DNA of 20,442 bases from contig NWUY0300023746.1 in NCBI GenBank assembly GCA_004151065.3, forward strand, positions 49,780-70,221. The letters run 5' to 3'. Below, piece after piece: positions 1 to 10,605 of this stretch (the stretch's first letter is position 1; every line of letters starts with the position of its first letter). Both the position numbers and the translations under genes were made by a program. Under the pieces are notes generated by a model. The model was not told where the DNA came from and did not search any database. It saw only the letters and a program-made list of their open reading frames with translations. This stretch comes from Larix sibirica. Its lineage: Eukaryota > Streptophyta > Pinopsida > Pinales > Pinaceae.

Positions 1-37
1 AAAATTGTTAACTGTGCAAAAATAATAGATGTAGCTG

Positions 38-1532
38 TTACTGTTGTTCATGACTGGAACTGGCCGCTGCTTGCTGCTGGAAACATACTTCAATGATTGC
101 TTCGGTAGAGATAGACAACTGGTGCTGAAAATATTCCGAGGTGCGCAACATATTTTGAATGTCGATGGTTAATGTGGTTAAGCTCGACAAGTTTTCTACT
201 TTGTCCTGATTCGACTTGTTTTGTAGGTTAATCAAGTCGTGACCAAAAAGATTTACTTTGTCATCAGCAATTGAAAGTAATCTTTGAAGATACGGTCTGA
301 TATTTTCAAGTTTAAAGAGGCTAGTCCAAGCTTGACTAATCCATTGATCTTCATGTTTTTCCAATTTTTCCATCTTCCTGTTTTCCATGATAATCTGGTT
401 GTTGATAGATTGGGTTAGAGCTTCATCGGCTGCTTGTCATTGTAGGTGCATATTGCTGAGTAGTTCTCGCATCCGCTGTAGTTCTTTAAATACATTGCCG
501 TAATGAGTATACCAGTTGCTAAGGACTTTGAAGACTGTGGATGCCTGATAATTGTACTTTCTTAACTGGCCGTGAGCTGAGGTCAATGCTGTGTATTGTG
601 TTTCCAGTAAGGAGGATGTTTCTATGGCCTGTTCTTGTCGATTCTTGGCGAGTTTAGATTTTAATGTCGACACAACAGTTGCAAATATTTGGTATGCGTT
701 GTCGAGTGTACTTGTCACTTCGGAACTCGACTACAACGGGATAACTTGTTTCGCTAAGTCTTCACACTTAGCCAGAAATGATGCTTGGTCCTCCTGCAGT
801 TGTTGGATGCGTTCTTGAGTTTCAATGCGTATATGTCTTTGTTCATGGTTAACCGCATCTGCAAGTAAGTCGAGCTCCTCCTTGTTTCGTCTTGCTGGTC
901 GTATGTGGAGATTGGCTTGAACTAGTCAAGGTGCACAGATAAGAGACTCTCTTGTTGAATATACTGAAGGTGTTGCTGATGTCTTTGCTTCTGCTGCTCT
1001 TTTTCTTGTCGCCTCTTCTCTTTCCATTTATTTTTCTTGCTCGTTCCTACTGCTTTTTATTTGGCCTCATTCTGCTGATCTGACCCTTTTTGTTGATCAG
1101 TCGCTCCTTGCTGGCTTTCTATAATGGTTTTTTATCGACAACGACATGTGTTGTTTGTTATGGGCTTGATTTTCTTCTTCTGTTCTGTTTGTGTTTGCTT
1201 GTTCAAGTACTACTGTGTTGACTTGATCAGTTGTTGTTGTGGTGGTTGTGTTGGTTGCGACTGAACTGGTGTCTTGTGGTATGGTTGTCTCCAGTGTTTT
1301 TGTTGTCGCTACTTCAAGTGAATCTGCTGCGGTTGCTTCAATTATTTCTACTGCGACTGCTTCATTTTCTTGCTAATGTATTCCTGAGTCTGGATTGGAA
1401 CCGTCAGCAAGGTTAATGGATGGAGTACTGACATGAGTTGGTGAAGTGGGTGGAGTAGTCAGTAGTGTAGATGGAACTGCTTCTGTCGAAGATGGTGGTG
1501 GACTGGGGATTCCAGATGGAACCAGACTAATC
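38..1532 (-). pseudogene. decayed C-terminal coiled-coil part of the same ORF
   Basis: After the frame change at the six-G run the sequence reads as a Ser/Thr/Pro-rich stretch with a poly-Thr patch, then a Lys/Glu/Gln-rich basic segment (EKRRQEKEQQKQRHQQ) in another frame, then long helical sequence down to a stop at 38-40. Stops inside the frame include TAG at 1373-1375 and TGA at 437-439; the TGA is followed in frame by QAADEALTQSINNQ, so it probably replaced Arg. The last two open stretches (437-718 and 38-388) share one frame, are rich in Leu, Gln, Asn and Ser with heptad-like spacing, and look like coiled coil. At least two further frameshifts lie between about 1150 and 930. The true 3' end may lie outside the window. 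Confidence 0.5.
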
Positions 1533-1545
1533 GGGGGGAAATGAA

Positions 1546-2706
1546 TTATGGGATAATAGTTTCAACATCTTCAGGGTTAATAGTTTTTGGTGGATTCTCT
1601 AACTGTTCGACGGAAGGTCGAGGTGGACTCAGGTCTTCCACCAAAGGTTCGATTGGTAAAGGAAGGAAGGATGAAGTTTCTCGTGCAAAAATGAGACCAG
1701 ATGGATCAGGGTTTCGTTCTAGACGGTTTGTTTTATGGCCGACAATTTGTGGTTCTAAGGCCTTTGGTGGTGAAGGACAATCGACAATAGAGGTGTCGGG
1801 GAGAGCCGAATCAGTCATAATACTTTTATCGACGATGATTGGTTTCTTTGTGATTAGTTCTCTCCAGTGGGGAAATAGGGATGGGAGTTGAGAAATGAAT
1901 TTATTTAGATCATTATCCTGTTGTATCTTTGCTCTAAGTGGTCGTGGTAGAGTTTGTACCAAGTCTGGAATATTGAGAGCAGGGACTAGGGGAGATGGCA
2001 GTGTCGAAAGATTTTCATTTTCCATAACAATAGTCGGGGAAGAGGGAGGAGGAATTTCTGTTAGGTCGACATGGGGTTCGACCGTGAGCTTGTGTTTCTT
2101 TTTGAGTGGTAAATGGATTTGGGGTTGTTCTCCTTCCAAAAATTTCTTGAACTGGTCTTCAATAGGTATCTTTTTCTTAGTTGCATCGATTATGATATGA
2201 GTGGCACTGTCGAAGAGTTCAGCTTCATCCTCCACTATCGGATCTTGAATAACCAACTTTCTTTTGCCCTTTCCTCATATTTTAGTCTCCCTGATTTGTT
2301 GTGCTTGTGACAATTCTTCTGCTACACGCCGAATATTTTCTGTTGTGATAGCATGCTCTGGATTGTCTGATTGGGTACTCTCCCCTGAATGTTTAGCTAT
2401 CTGCGGAGGGTCCTGATATGCGGTCGCAACGATCGTAAGGGGAGTTGTTATGACCACTGGCTCCACTTGGAGAGTGAAAATGTTCATGTAAAGGCGATAT
2501 TCATAGTCCTCTTCCTTCTCTACATCCGTCAATGGTTCGACTATGGTTAAGCCGACTCTTTGTGCATGGGGGGGAGCTTCATTTCTTATGCTCGACTGTT
2601 TGCCTAGTTCTGTAGAAATTTCCTCGATCGACAGGTAGTAATCCAATGGTTCTGCTACGCCTGCCGCACCCTGCAAATACCAGATTGAAGTGTGGTCTAG
2701 CGACAA
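1546..2706 (-). pseudogene. decayed middle part of the same ORF, acidic and Pro/Ser/Thr-rich
   Basis: This block follows the N-terminal block after a one-base frame change near 2700. It is a single frame broken by one TGA at 2275-2277, on both sides of which the protein-like sequence is continuous (QIRETKI, stop, GKGKRKLVIQDP). The stretch after the TGA is 236 codons without a stop. It is rich in Pro, Glu, Asp, Ser and Leu and looks like a flexible linker rather than an enzyme domain. A basic cluster (GKGKRK) and a Lys-rich segment (LPLKKKHK) are visible. A run of six G at 1533-1538 coincides with the next frame change, consistent with homopolymer slippage. No catalytic motif is visible. Confidence 0.5.
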
Positions 2707-3847
2707 TTGGATATGAGCTGTCGGCAGTAGACTTCGTCGAAATTTTTGAGGTACCCGCCATATTGTTTATGGACCTTGAGATTTTGGAACCAAGTTTCCA
2801 ACCAAAGCTTCACTGTCGAAGGTCCAAGCCGACTTCCTCTGGGTTCAAAACATTGAAAATTTTCCATTAGTACACTTCTGGTTTCTGCAAAATCCTTGCT
2901 CCCTCTTGGCCTTAGGTGAGCCATAACAATCCAAATCATCAAGGATGGGTATCAAATTCCTGCACCCTCTTCTTGGAATTTGTAGCAGATGGTTTTGACA
3001 ATGTCGGCCAAGTGTTCAAACCATTTGTATACTTTTCCTCGCATCGCCATCTTTTGGAATTCCTCCAACATGTCGATCTTAAGATCAGAGCCTCGACCAG
3101 AGATTGATAGAGCGGTCGACACAATTATCGCAGCGATTTTATAGTTAGCATAAATTATTTGGTTCACCATTAACCCTCTGGAGTTCTTTCTAGTAGTTGT
3201 ACTTGTGAATTCTTTGACCAATTCTGGCTTTGATCGCATTGGTACATCATCACCCTTGTTTGAGAGGCCTGTAATCCGATAGATGATTTCTCTGTTTATT
3301 TCTACAGGTACGTTGAAATAGAGTTTTCTGTTGTGCTACCTACTCACTATAAACTAAGCTATGATGTCTTTCAAGCCACCGAAGTTGTCTAGTAGCGGTT
3401 CATGAATATACTGTAGAGTAGTGGCGGTCCGCAATTTTTGTGCTTCTTCCCTCCATGGACCGGTTTGTTCTTTTCCCCAATCAAGTATTTCAGACCAAAA
3501 TCTCTTCCATTATGGCTCCGAAACCTTGGCGTTCCGGACCAGTTGCAATCTGGCAGGGGAGAATGGGATTTTTCAAGCTCTCTAACTTTTGATGCGACAG
3601 ACCTGGTTGTTTCCTGAGACTCCTTAGGTGCCATTTCCATTACAGGGTTCTCAGGTTCAAGATTGTGTGCGGAGAATTCAGGGGGCTCTGAGTTCTGGTG
3701 TTCAAGTTCTTGGATTCTTTTTTGTCTGGCTTGTCTTGTCGTTTCTTCCTGTTGGATAGGCTTGTGGCCACCTTCATACACCATTTGGTTGGGTTGACAA
3801 GCAAGCAGACTGGAGGTGTAATTACAACTAAAATAAACCCTCATCAC
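2697..3847 (-). pseudogene. decayed N-terminal part of a large transposon-type ORF (function unknown)
   Basis: Read on the minus strand, one frame runs from about 3572 to 2697 with coherent protein-like sequence, interrupted only by stops: TAA at 3510-3512, TAG at 3354-3356, TAG at 3336-3338 and TGA at 2952-2954. Recognisable stretches include FWSEILDWGKEQTGPW, EINREIIYRITGLSNKG and ALSISGRGSDLKIDMLEEF. Across the TGA the frame continues as YPSLMIWIVMAHL, so the TGA probably replaced an Arg codon. Upstream, 3580-3847 is open in another frame and encodes a charged Gln/Glu/Arg-rich segment that may be the N-terminus after a frameshift. The layout recalls the large unassigned ORFs of plant transposons (for example plant-mobile-domain-like proteins), but I cannot assign a family with confidence. 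It continues in the next two blocks. Confidence 0.55.
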
Positions 3848-3849
3848 CT

Positions 3850-4277
3850 ATAATAACAATGAAACCAAGATCTGTGTCATTTTTGAGGGTATGTCTGGGG
3901 TATAATGGGTGCATGTGCATTATGGATGGCAGAGATCAAAATATGTTTTTATTATTTTTTTCTTCTTTTAAAATTGAACACTGGTCCAATGTGGCAAGAG
4001 CCATCTTTTTATTCTAGGGTAGTCATCGTTAGAGTTGTATTGTTGATAATCGGTGATTCAATTTGTAATCTATCACCCCCCCTCAAGTATCATCATATGC
4101 TCACGACACTGTCTTTGTAATAGCCATCAAATTAGGTAGTTCAGTCAACAGTTACATGTTCCAACTTCGCCTTTGACAATAGTATTGAAATACCAATTTA
4201 AAGGTCTCCTCTTTGAATCCTTAGGAGGTATAGGGTACCCTTTTTATTATTATTACTGTTATTTTTTAAAACAATAG
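3850..4277. other. AT-rich non-coding stretch with a possible LTR start at 4075
   Basis: No coding sequence is seen. On the minus strand a purine-rich run, CTTGAGGGGGGG, is followed directly by TGATAGATTAC from 4075 downwards. This resembles the polypurine tract and first bases of an LTR of the Ty1/copia kind. I could not find a matching second LTR, so this is only a candidate. Confidence 0.25.
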
Positions 4278-4466
4278 GGATACCTATTGTAAAAGTTTCC
4301 CTCTTTTATTTTATTTTGCATGGAAATTAATTTAACATTCTTGCCCATGCAATTGATATTTTAAAAGAATTTTCAAAGTTTCATTTTAATAACATTAGGA
4401 GGTTTGGCTTGAAAATGAAAGATGGCATGCTAGAAAGTGCATCCTTTTATCATATTGAAATTTGGA
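4278..4466 (+). repeat. ~190-bp direct repeat, copy A
   Basis: This stretch matches 9191-9376 in the same orientation at roughly 85% identity by eye, from GGATACCTATTG to TTTGGA. Shared landmarks are TCTTTTATTTTATTTTG, CCCATGCAAT, TTAGGAGGTTTGG and TAGAAAGTGCAT. Copy A continues past the point where copy B is interrupted by the LTR array, so it serves as a relative of the pre-insertion site. It is not flanked by obvious terminal motifs. Confidence 0.75.
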
Positions 4467-5891
4467 GAGGTGAGTCTTAATGGGAAGGGAACTTTTTTTT
4501 TTTAATAATAATGGGGGAAATTGACAAGACAAGGCTCACTAAAAGGCAAATTTTTTACTTTTTGTTTTGGGTTTTAATGGAAACAAAATAAATAAAAAAG
4601 GTGGAGCATGTATATCGTGGGGCATTTTGAAGGATAAAAATGGGTGCACAAGGCTAGCATATATTTTATTTCTGTCAATGGAAATCACGATAAGAAAGGT
4701 CTAGTTTGTGGGGGGATTTTGGGAATATAGCCATGACGATATTAATGGGAAAGAGTCCGTGAACTTAAATATAGGAAACGTGACCAAATAAAATTGGCAA
4801 AACTTGACTATCAAGATGCACATGATAAGAATTTCAAAGAATGACATGGGGTGTAAAGAATGGCGCATATGGTGAAACTGAATATGGGCATGATGAGGAC
4901 TTTGCTCTTGACTCTATGGTTGAGATGAAATAGGATAACGACATAGCTAAGGGTGTTCACCTTTGACATCATGTTACGACGCTTCAAAATCATGTCGATG
5001 TTGGGAATCAACATCTAACAAAAAAATGACAAAAAGATGGGGTATGGTGACACATGACGACTCAATAACGATTGACCAACATGATGTATGGATGTTAACA
5101 TAAACACGAAGAGGGTACATGTACTTGTATTCATCCTCGAGAAGGGTAGGGAGTGAAAAGAGTAAGTCTAGTATTCCACGATGGGAGAAGCAAAGGGTTA
5201 AAAAGAAGAGATGGTAAAAGTAATAACAAAAATGAATAACAATGCAACATACCCATGTTGATCACTAGGAACCGTTCGATAGTTATGCTTCCTTCACATC
5301 ATGTCCTCTCCTGTATATCATCGCTAAACATCATCATGTTAGAGAGATTAACATCTAAACAATTAGAAGAGAGAGAATAATGGGGTATAGTTCTGAAGGA
5401 CATCAAGCTCCATGGAAACTAATTGGGCAACCTTGTAAAGCAAACAACACAAAGAAACTAGTGCAATTAAGGAGCATCAAACTGCAAAAATAAAAACACA
5501 TAACATTATGTGATAAAACATAAACTAAATGTAAAACAAGGAAATAAATTGACTTGTGACTAGAAATGCAAATCTAAACTCCTATCACTATGAAAGATGA
5601 GAATCTAATCATTGTGGGTGCCATTTATGGTAGAGGAAAGGATTGAGAATGTTATGACGATTATGATTTGGATCATGAGGATTGCTTGAGATTTTACCTT
5701 GAGCATCGAAAATTAAGATAATATTGATTGGGAAATATTGAAAAGAAATCTAGTCCCAATTAAGAAGGGGAGGAAACAACATAAGCTCACGAAACTAGGA
5801 CTAGTAAAAACAAAAAAACTTTTAATCGGTGAATCCCAGATGAAATATTTAAAAACCAACCCAGGTATTTCCCCATCCCACTCATTTCTTA
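4467..5891. other. AT-rich non-coding stretch
   Basis: There is no coherent coding sequence on either strand. Short open frames (for example 4811-5014 minus and 5738-5941 plus) have no protein-like motif and fit chance in AT-rich DNA. I see no tRNA-like cloverleaf, satellite or long palindrome. Confidence 0.5.
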
Positions 5892-7200
5892 TTATTGGCT
5901 TGTTAATGATGCATTTGATTTCTTTTTCATATCAACAATGATCAAAGTTGCATGGTTTCTTTCACAAGTATCGATTTCCTCACCAACGTATTGCTCTGGG
6001 ATAGAATCAAGGTGTTAATTGTAGATAGGTTGTGAGTGATCTTGGGTCAAGGCATTACTTCCAGGGATGATATGATTATTCGCATCGGGTACCTTTATAA
6101 ACTCACACTCATCGTCATGCCAACAAGCATCATCGATAGAATCATCAAAGTAATCATCATAAATGGGTTGAGGGCTTACCTCGAAAACATGAGGTTTTGA
6201 CTCGAGGCTAGGCTTATTGAAAATGGATTCTCATCCCCAATCCAAAAGGATTGAGTATATTTCTCATTAGGTCATGAGATAATGGAACAATCTCGGTTAT
6301 GAGAGGCTCATCAAAATCATCGGTCACAATGTCATCCAAGCCTAAGCATTCACAGTCAAGAAGGGGAGGACAAATATTGTCAAGATCATTTTGAAGCACT
6401 TCTCCACAATGACCAATTTTTTCCCTCTGATGATCATTGATATTGAAATTATCTAAAGTAATCTCATCATTGAATAAGACATCTTCTTCCAGATTTCAAG
6501 ACTCATCCTCAAATAAAACCTCACCTTGCGGATCAAGGAAAAAATATATTAGAGCAAGGAAGGATGGCATATTCACGAGGAATGGAAATGTGAGAGGTTT
6601 GATTGAAATTGGATTGGAAGATAGTATCGTTGAACTTGAAAATATCATGGATGTTTTGTGCAGGAGGGGAAACTAATTGCGTGGTGTCCATATTATTTGT
6701 GATTGTAGTGAGAAGGGAGCTCGAGAGATGGGGATTACCATCATGAGAGAATTTGTTGAGCACATCCTCCCACTACTCCCTATATTAATCAATCTTGGCT
6801 AATCTCTTGCCTTCCAAGAGTTCTTGGAGGGTGTTAGGAACATGATGTTAGTCACAAAAGTCACACCAAAGAAAAGGAGGCTTTGTATCGTCAAGCATAG
6901 TCTTGAAAACATCGAAGAATTGCTCCCAAAAATGGATAGAATAGTCAAGCAGAGAATTAAGCCACTTCACAACATTGTTTCAAAGCGTATGAAGGAAAAC
7001 ACAAACCATTAGAGAAGGATAAAAATGTCATGGGAAAGACAATATTCAACGAATCTTTTGATATGATCATTAGGGGTTTCATGAGGCAGACATGTGAATT
7101 GAGGAAGGTATGTGATCGAACACCAAGCCGCCAAACTATAATACAAAACTCCTGAAGTGTCGATAGGTATAATCGTAGGCCACCAGACATTAGTCATGAC
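5892..7200 (-). pseudogene. gag: degenerate Ty3-type gag remnant with acidic downstream region
   Basis: Read on the minus strand, 7197-7009 encodes a gag-like stretch, HETPNDHIKRFVEYCLSHDI. A frame change at about 7000-6975 leads to KWLNSLLDYSIHFWEQFF and on to 6533. This order (HxxxF, then W-x2-SL-x3-SI-x2-WE) matches the conserved capsid core of plant Ty3 gag proteins. After more frame changes, an acidic stretch at about 6235-5892 contains PIYDDYFDDSIDD and one TAA, and ends at two tandem TAA codons. Acidic stretches like this often follow the capsid in this lineage. At least three frameshifts and several stops make it a clear pseudogene. No zinc knuckle, protease or polymerase was found nearby, so the element is truncated. 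Confidence 0.5.
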
Positions 7201-7289
7201 TGGACAATATACGACAATGAGAGATATGATGAATCTAACCTCTAAGGGGTTGGATTAACATGAATTCAAAAGAAAATTAGGAACTTGGA

Positions 7290-7306
7290 TCCCTAGTGAG
7301 TCACCA
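7290..7306 (-). other. possible primer-binding site of the decayed gag element
   Basis: On the minus strand the sequence reads TGGTGACTCACTAGGGA, preceded by CGTCAACATAAAA. Many plant Ty3 elements have a TGGCGACTCCACTGGGGA-like site just after the 5' LTR. Its position about 100 bp upstream of the gag remnant, on the same strand, fits. Two or three bases differ from that pattern, and the LTR that should lie to its right was not delimited. Confidence 0.35.
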
Positions 7307-9190
7307 TTTTATGTTGACGCTCAAATGACTTGGGAAAGAACATTGAAAGAACACGCTTGAAGGGATAGTCAAGGGGAAAATGGGGATGGAAACCTAGTTG
7401 TTGATTAAACCCCCCTCGTGTGAATTGAAACTAGAATGTGAGTCGAAAATTTATATAAAATGAACAATTGCATGAAATTATGTAATAGAAAAAATGAAAC
7501 TAAGTTAGAAAGCATGTAAAGATCTTCAGAAAATAAACTAAATTGTTAATTCTGTTGAAATGTAAATCAACATATAACAAATAACTAATGAATCAAAATA
7601 AAGAAGCGTTAGATATAAAAAAATATATATACAAAAATTGATAAAAATATTTGAAAAAATAATCCACAGATAAAACTGAAAGCGATAGTTAGTGGAAGCA
7701 GACTTATGAAAAATATCTAAATGGGAAATAATTTATATGTTAAATTATTTAGTTGCTTAACATGTGCGGAAGAGTATGTCAAATCAAGAGTTAAAATTCA
7801 ACACTGGAGAATATATGAATTTTCGTTATGTGTCGTGCGTGTGATAAAATCACTATGTGGTATATTAATTATTAAGGTATGAGCATTGTTGTAATTTTGT
7901 TATCTTGTTAATCAACATTAGATTATAGAGCACAAAAAATAAATCTCAACAACCAATTTGCTTTTTTAAAACGCACATCAAAAGGTTAACCATCTACAAC
8001 ATGAAAAATAATAAAAAATATACAAGTAAAAAATTAAAAAGAAGTTGAATGATTAAAAAAGTGAGATAAGGACGCATGTATGCCCAAGAATATTTTTTAT
8101 TAAGAAATTAGAATTTAACAATCATGAGTACATAACAGTCGTGACCAATTTTAAATCTCTGAGGACGGGAGGTTTCTTGGACCCTATGTTTCCCTCAACA
8201 TTGCGTGGTGCATTTGTGTGAAACCTAGTCAGAAAGAATGTGCTCATGCTCAGATTGTCATGAGTTAGCCTGCACGGATGAATGCATTAGCCTTAATATA
8301 CATGAAAATACAAATGACATGCAAATAAACAGAATGTACCTTCGACAAAAAGACGCTCTGCTCTCACCCTAGTGGATGGATCTAGAAGTAACCTTACTCG
8401 CCATCACAACATTGTTAGGCTATCGAATGACTACATATGAAAGGTCAAGCAAAAAAATGACTATGGAACCTATCAATACCTTGTCCTTACCTTTTGATGA
8501 TCTTGAGCTCTCGCTTTGTTTCATATTTAAAAGCTCTAGGAGGTGACAAAAGCATTTCGGTTGCCCCATGTAGCTCGAGCATTCAAAAAATGCGTAGCTG
8601 CTTAGTAATCCGATGAATGAGTGGTATTCTTTCAGTGTCGATTCATGTGCACAATATTTGGGACAATCAAAGAGTCGTGAAACTATACTTAGAGAGTAAC
8701 TTTTGTGATTTTGTTGTGAGCTATTTGGTACCCATAGTGTTTTCTTTTGAGCTCTTATTAGGTTATACCTTCTATCATATGTATGTACCAAATTGGTTGG
8801 TCCGACTATAACAATGGATGGTCCATATAATGAAATTGTGAACCACATGGCATGATTGACACAAATGAATTGAGAAGGGGACCTTTAGTGGAAGAACCTT
8901 ACATGGACGCTACGAAACTAATGAAATGATACCCCTCTGGAAACCTTTTTTTAAAATAGATAGTATGCCTAGTTTTTCCTGTATCTATGGCCTCTTGCAT
9001 ACTTTCTAGGATAAATTTTATGAGGTTGAACGAAACTACTCAAAACTTGAGTGTATGCACAATATCCTTGTAGCAAATACTAGGCTTGTACTCCTGTACA
9101 TACTATGAGCATGGTGGTCCAACAAAGTATTTAGTAGAAATGCCCCCAAAGTGATGTGAAATCTTACACTTATCACCATACCTATGAAAT
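7307..9190. other. AT-rich stretch, possibly old LTR of the gag remnant
   Basis: If 7290-7306 is a primer-binding site, the adjoining sequence to the right should be the 3' end of an LTR, but no second copy is present to define its limits. One minus-strand open frame of 142 codons (8420-8848) has no recognisable motif. Oligo-A/T runs are frequent around 7440-8100. I see no gene. Confidence 0.35.
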
Positions 9191-9376
9191 GGATACCTAT
9201 TGTAAAATTTCCCCTCTTTTATTTTATTTTGTATGAAAATTAATATAACATTGTTTCCCATGCAATCGATCATTTAAGAGAATTTTTAAAGTTTCCTTCT
9301 AAGAAAATTAGGAGGTTTGGCGTGAAATGGAAGATGGCATGGTAGAAAGTGCATTATTTTACATAATAAACTTTGG
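9191..9376 (+). repeat. ~190-bp direct repeat, copy B, interrupted by the LTR array
   Basis: This is the second copy of the repeat at 4278-4466, in the same orientation. The match stops within about 8 bp of the array's first LTR base (9384), so the array appears to have inserted into a copy of this repeat. The remainder of copy B would be expected beyond the right end of the array, outside the window. Confidence 0.75.
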
Positions 9377-9992
9377 AATTGTATGTCACGGGCTTGGAAC
9401 ACACCCACTTTTACTGCAGTCTACTAAGCCGTGCGACACTGCTTGGATGCCTCCCATGGGCTTGTCCAACTAGGGCGCACTTCGACAGACTACGCCTACA
9501 CCGGTTGCAAACACACATAACAATTTTATATCTTGAACACACTCGTTCTTGTACACTTGTTACTTAGCCAATTATCAAGAGTTAACACCACATTCTTACT
9601 TAGCTATTTTCACAAGTAAACATGCACCATGCAAAGTAAGCATAACAACACAAGTATAGAGTGGAAGAGGCCCCATCGGGATCACCACAAGCTTTATATA
9701 AATGTTGGCAAGTTACATCTGAACATAAGTTACATAGAACAAAGGTGCCCAAACTAGAAGCACTCCCTCCATGGCACAAATAAGCCGAACCGTAGAAACC
9801 CCAAATTCTGTTAAAAAATAAAAAAGAGCCCAAAACCCCAAAAAAAGACTATCTCTCGGCTGCAACAATGTCCACACCTACGGTCTTCCGGCTGCTGTGG
9901 ACAACTAGACTTCGTTCCGCTGCCTCAGTGTGAGCCCCTTCTTGTAACTCTCTTGCCTTACCAAAAAATACCTTTGGTTGAGACTTAGTAGT

Positions 9993-10001
9993 GTATTTAT
10001 A
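9993..10001 (-). promoter_or_regulatory. candidate TATA box of LTR 1
   Basis: The minus strand reads TATAAATAC, a good plant TATA box, about 890 bp into the LTR. It would drive transcription toward gag. The distance from here to the LTR's gag-side end is 617 bp, nearly the same in all four LTRs (615-618). A second AT-rich site, TTTATATAAAG, lies about 300 bp further along. Confidence 0.5.
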
Positions 10002-10536
10002 GATGCTTGGGCATGCCGGCGGGGTGACCCTTGCATGGTCACCCGCCTTGGCATTTTTTCTAGTCCCACATGCTAATGCCCCTTTGGTTCATGTCTTGGT
10101 TGACGTCCTCCTAGCCAATGCCCATATGCTTGTCTACTTGCCAACCGAATGGTCCACTTGCCAACTATTTTGGTCATCTCACCCACTTAGCTGGCAATGC
10201 CATCGTCCAAGCCTTGGATGCGCCCATCTAGCCGATGCCCCCTTGGTCCCTTGGTTTCCGCTTGACACGCCCATCCGAACTGTCGATGCGCCCCTTGCTA
10301 GTCTACTTTGCAACCAATGTGTCGATATGCTCCCACTCTGGTCGACCGATGCCCATGCTTATGTTTGCTTAATCCTGTTCTCTCTGGTTCGCTTATGCCC
10401 GAGCTCCCAAGTCGAGTTGGGTGTTGGTCGAGCTTTCGCATCCAATGGGATTCAATTTGAACTCTCGATGACTGGGATTTCCATGCAATAGTTCCTTGAT
10501 GTGGGCACGCGCCCTCTCCATGCGCCCCATGAGCTA

Positions 10537-10605
10537 GGCTTCCAACCCAAGTTCGTTAGAGGCTTCCAACCCGATTTCGTTAGAGGATTCCAACCCGAGT
10601 TGCTC
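10537..10605. repeat. 24-bp minisatellite in LTR 1, three copies
   Basis: Copies at 10537-10560, 10561-10584 and 10585-10605 follow GGCTTCCAACCC plus a more variable half ending GTTAGA; the last copy is incomplete. It lies in the U3 part of the LTR. Confidence 0.85.

Noticed and set aside
1541-2310. Plus-strand frames opposite the pseudo-ORF (1541-1891, 1895-2200, 2113-2310)
   Set aside because: They mirror the minus-strand frame, which has the coherent composition and continuity.
8420-8848. 142-codon minus-strand open frame
   Set aside because: It is rather long for AT-rich DNA but has no recognisable domain, signal or repeat, and nothing around it suggests a gene. Kept only as a note.
4278-9376. 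The 190-bp direct repeats as LTRs of one element enclosing the gag remnant
   Set aside because: The possible primer-binding site at 7290 would put the LTR end near 7312, about 1.9 kb from copy B, but nothing like that 1.9 kb flanks copy A; the repeats also lack clear TG...CA ends.
10537-10605. CRISPR-like short direct repeats
   Set aside because: The 24-bp copies are contiguous without spacers and lie in an LTR of a eukaryotic element.
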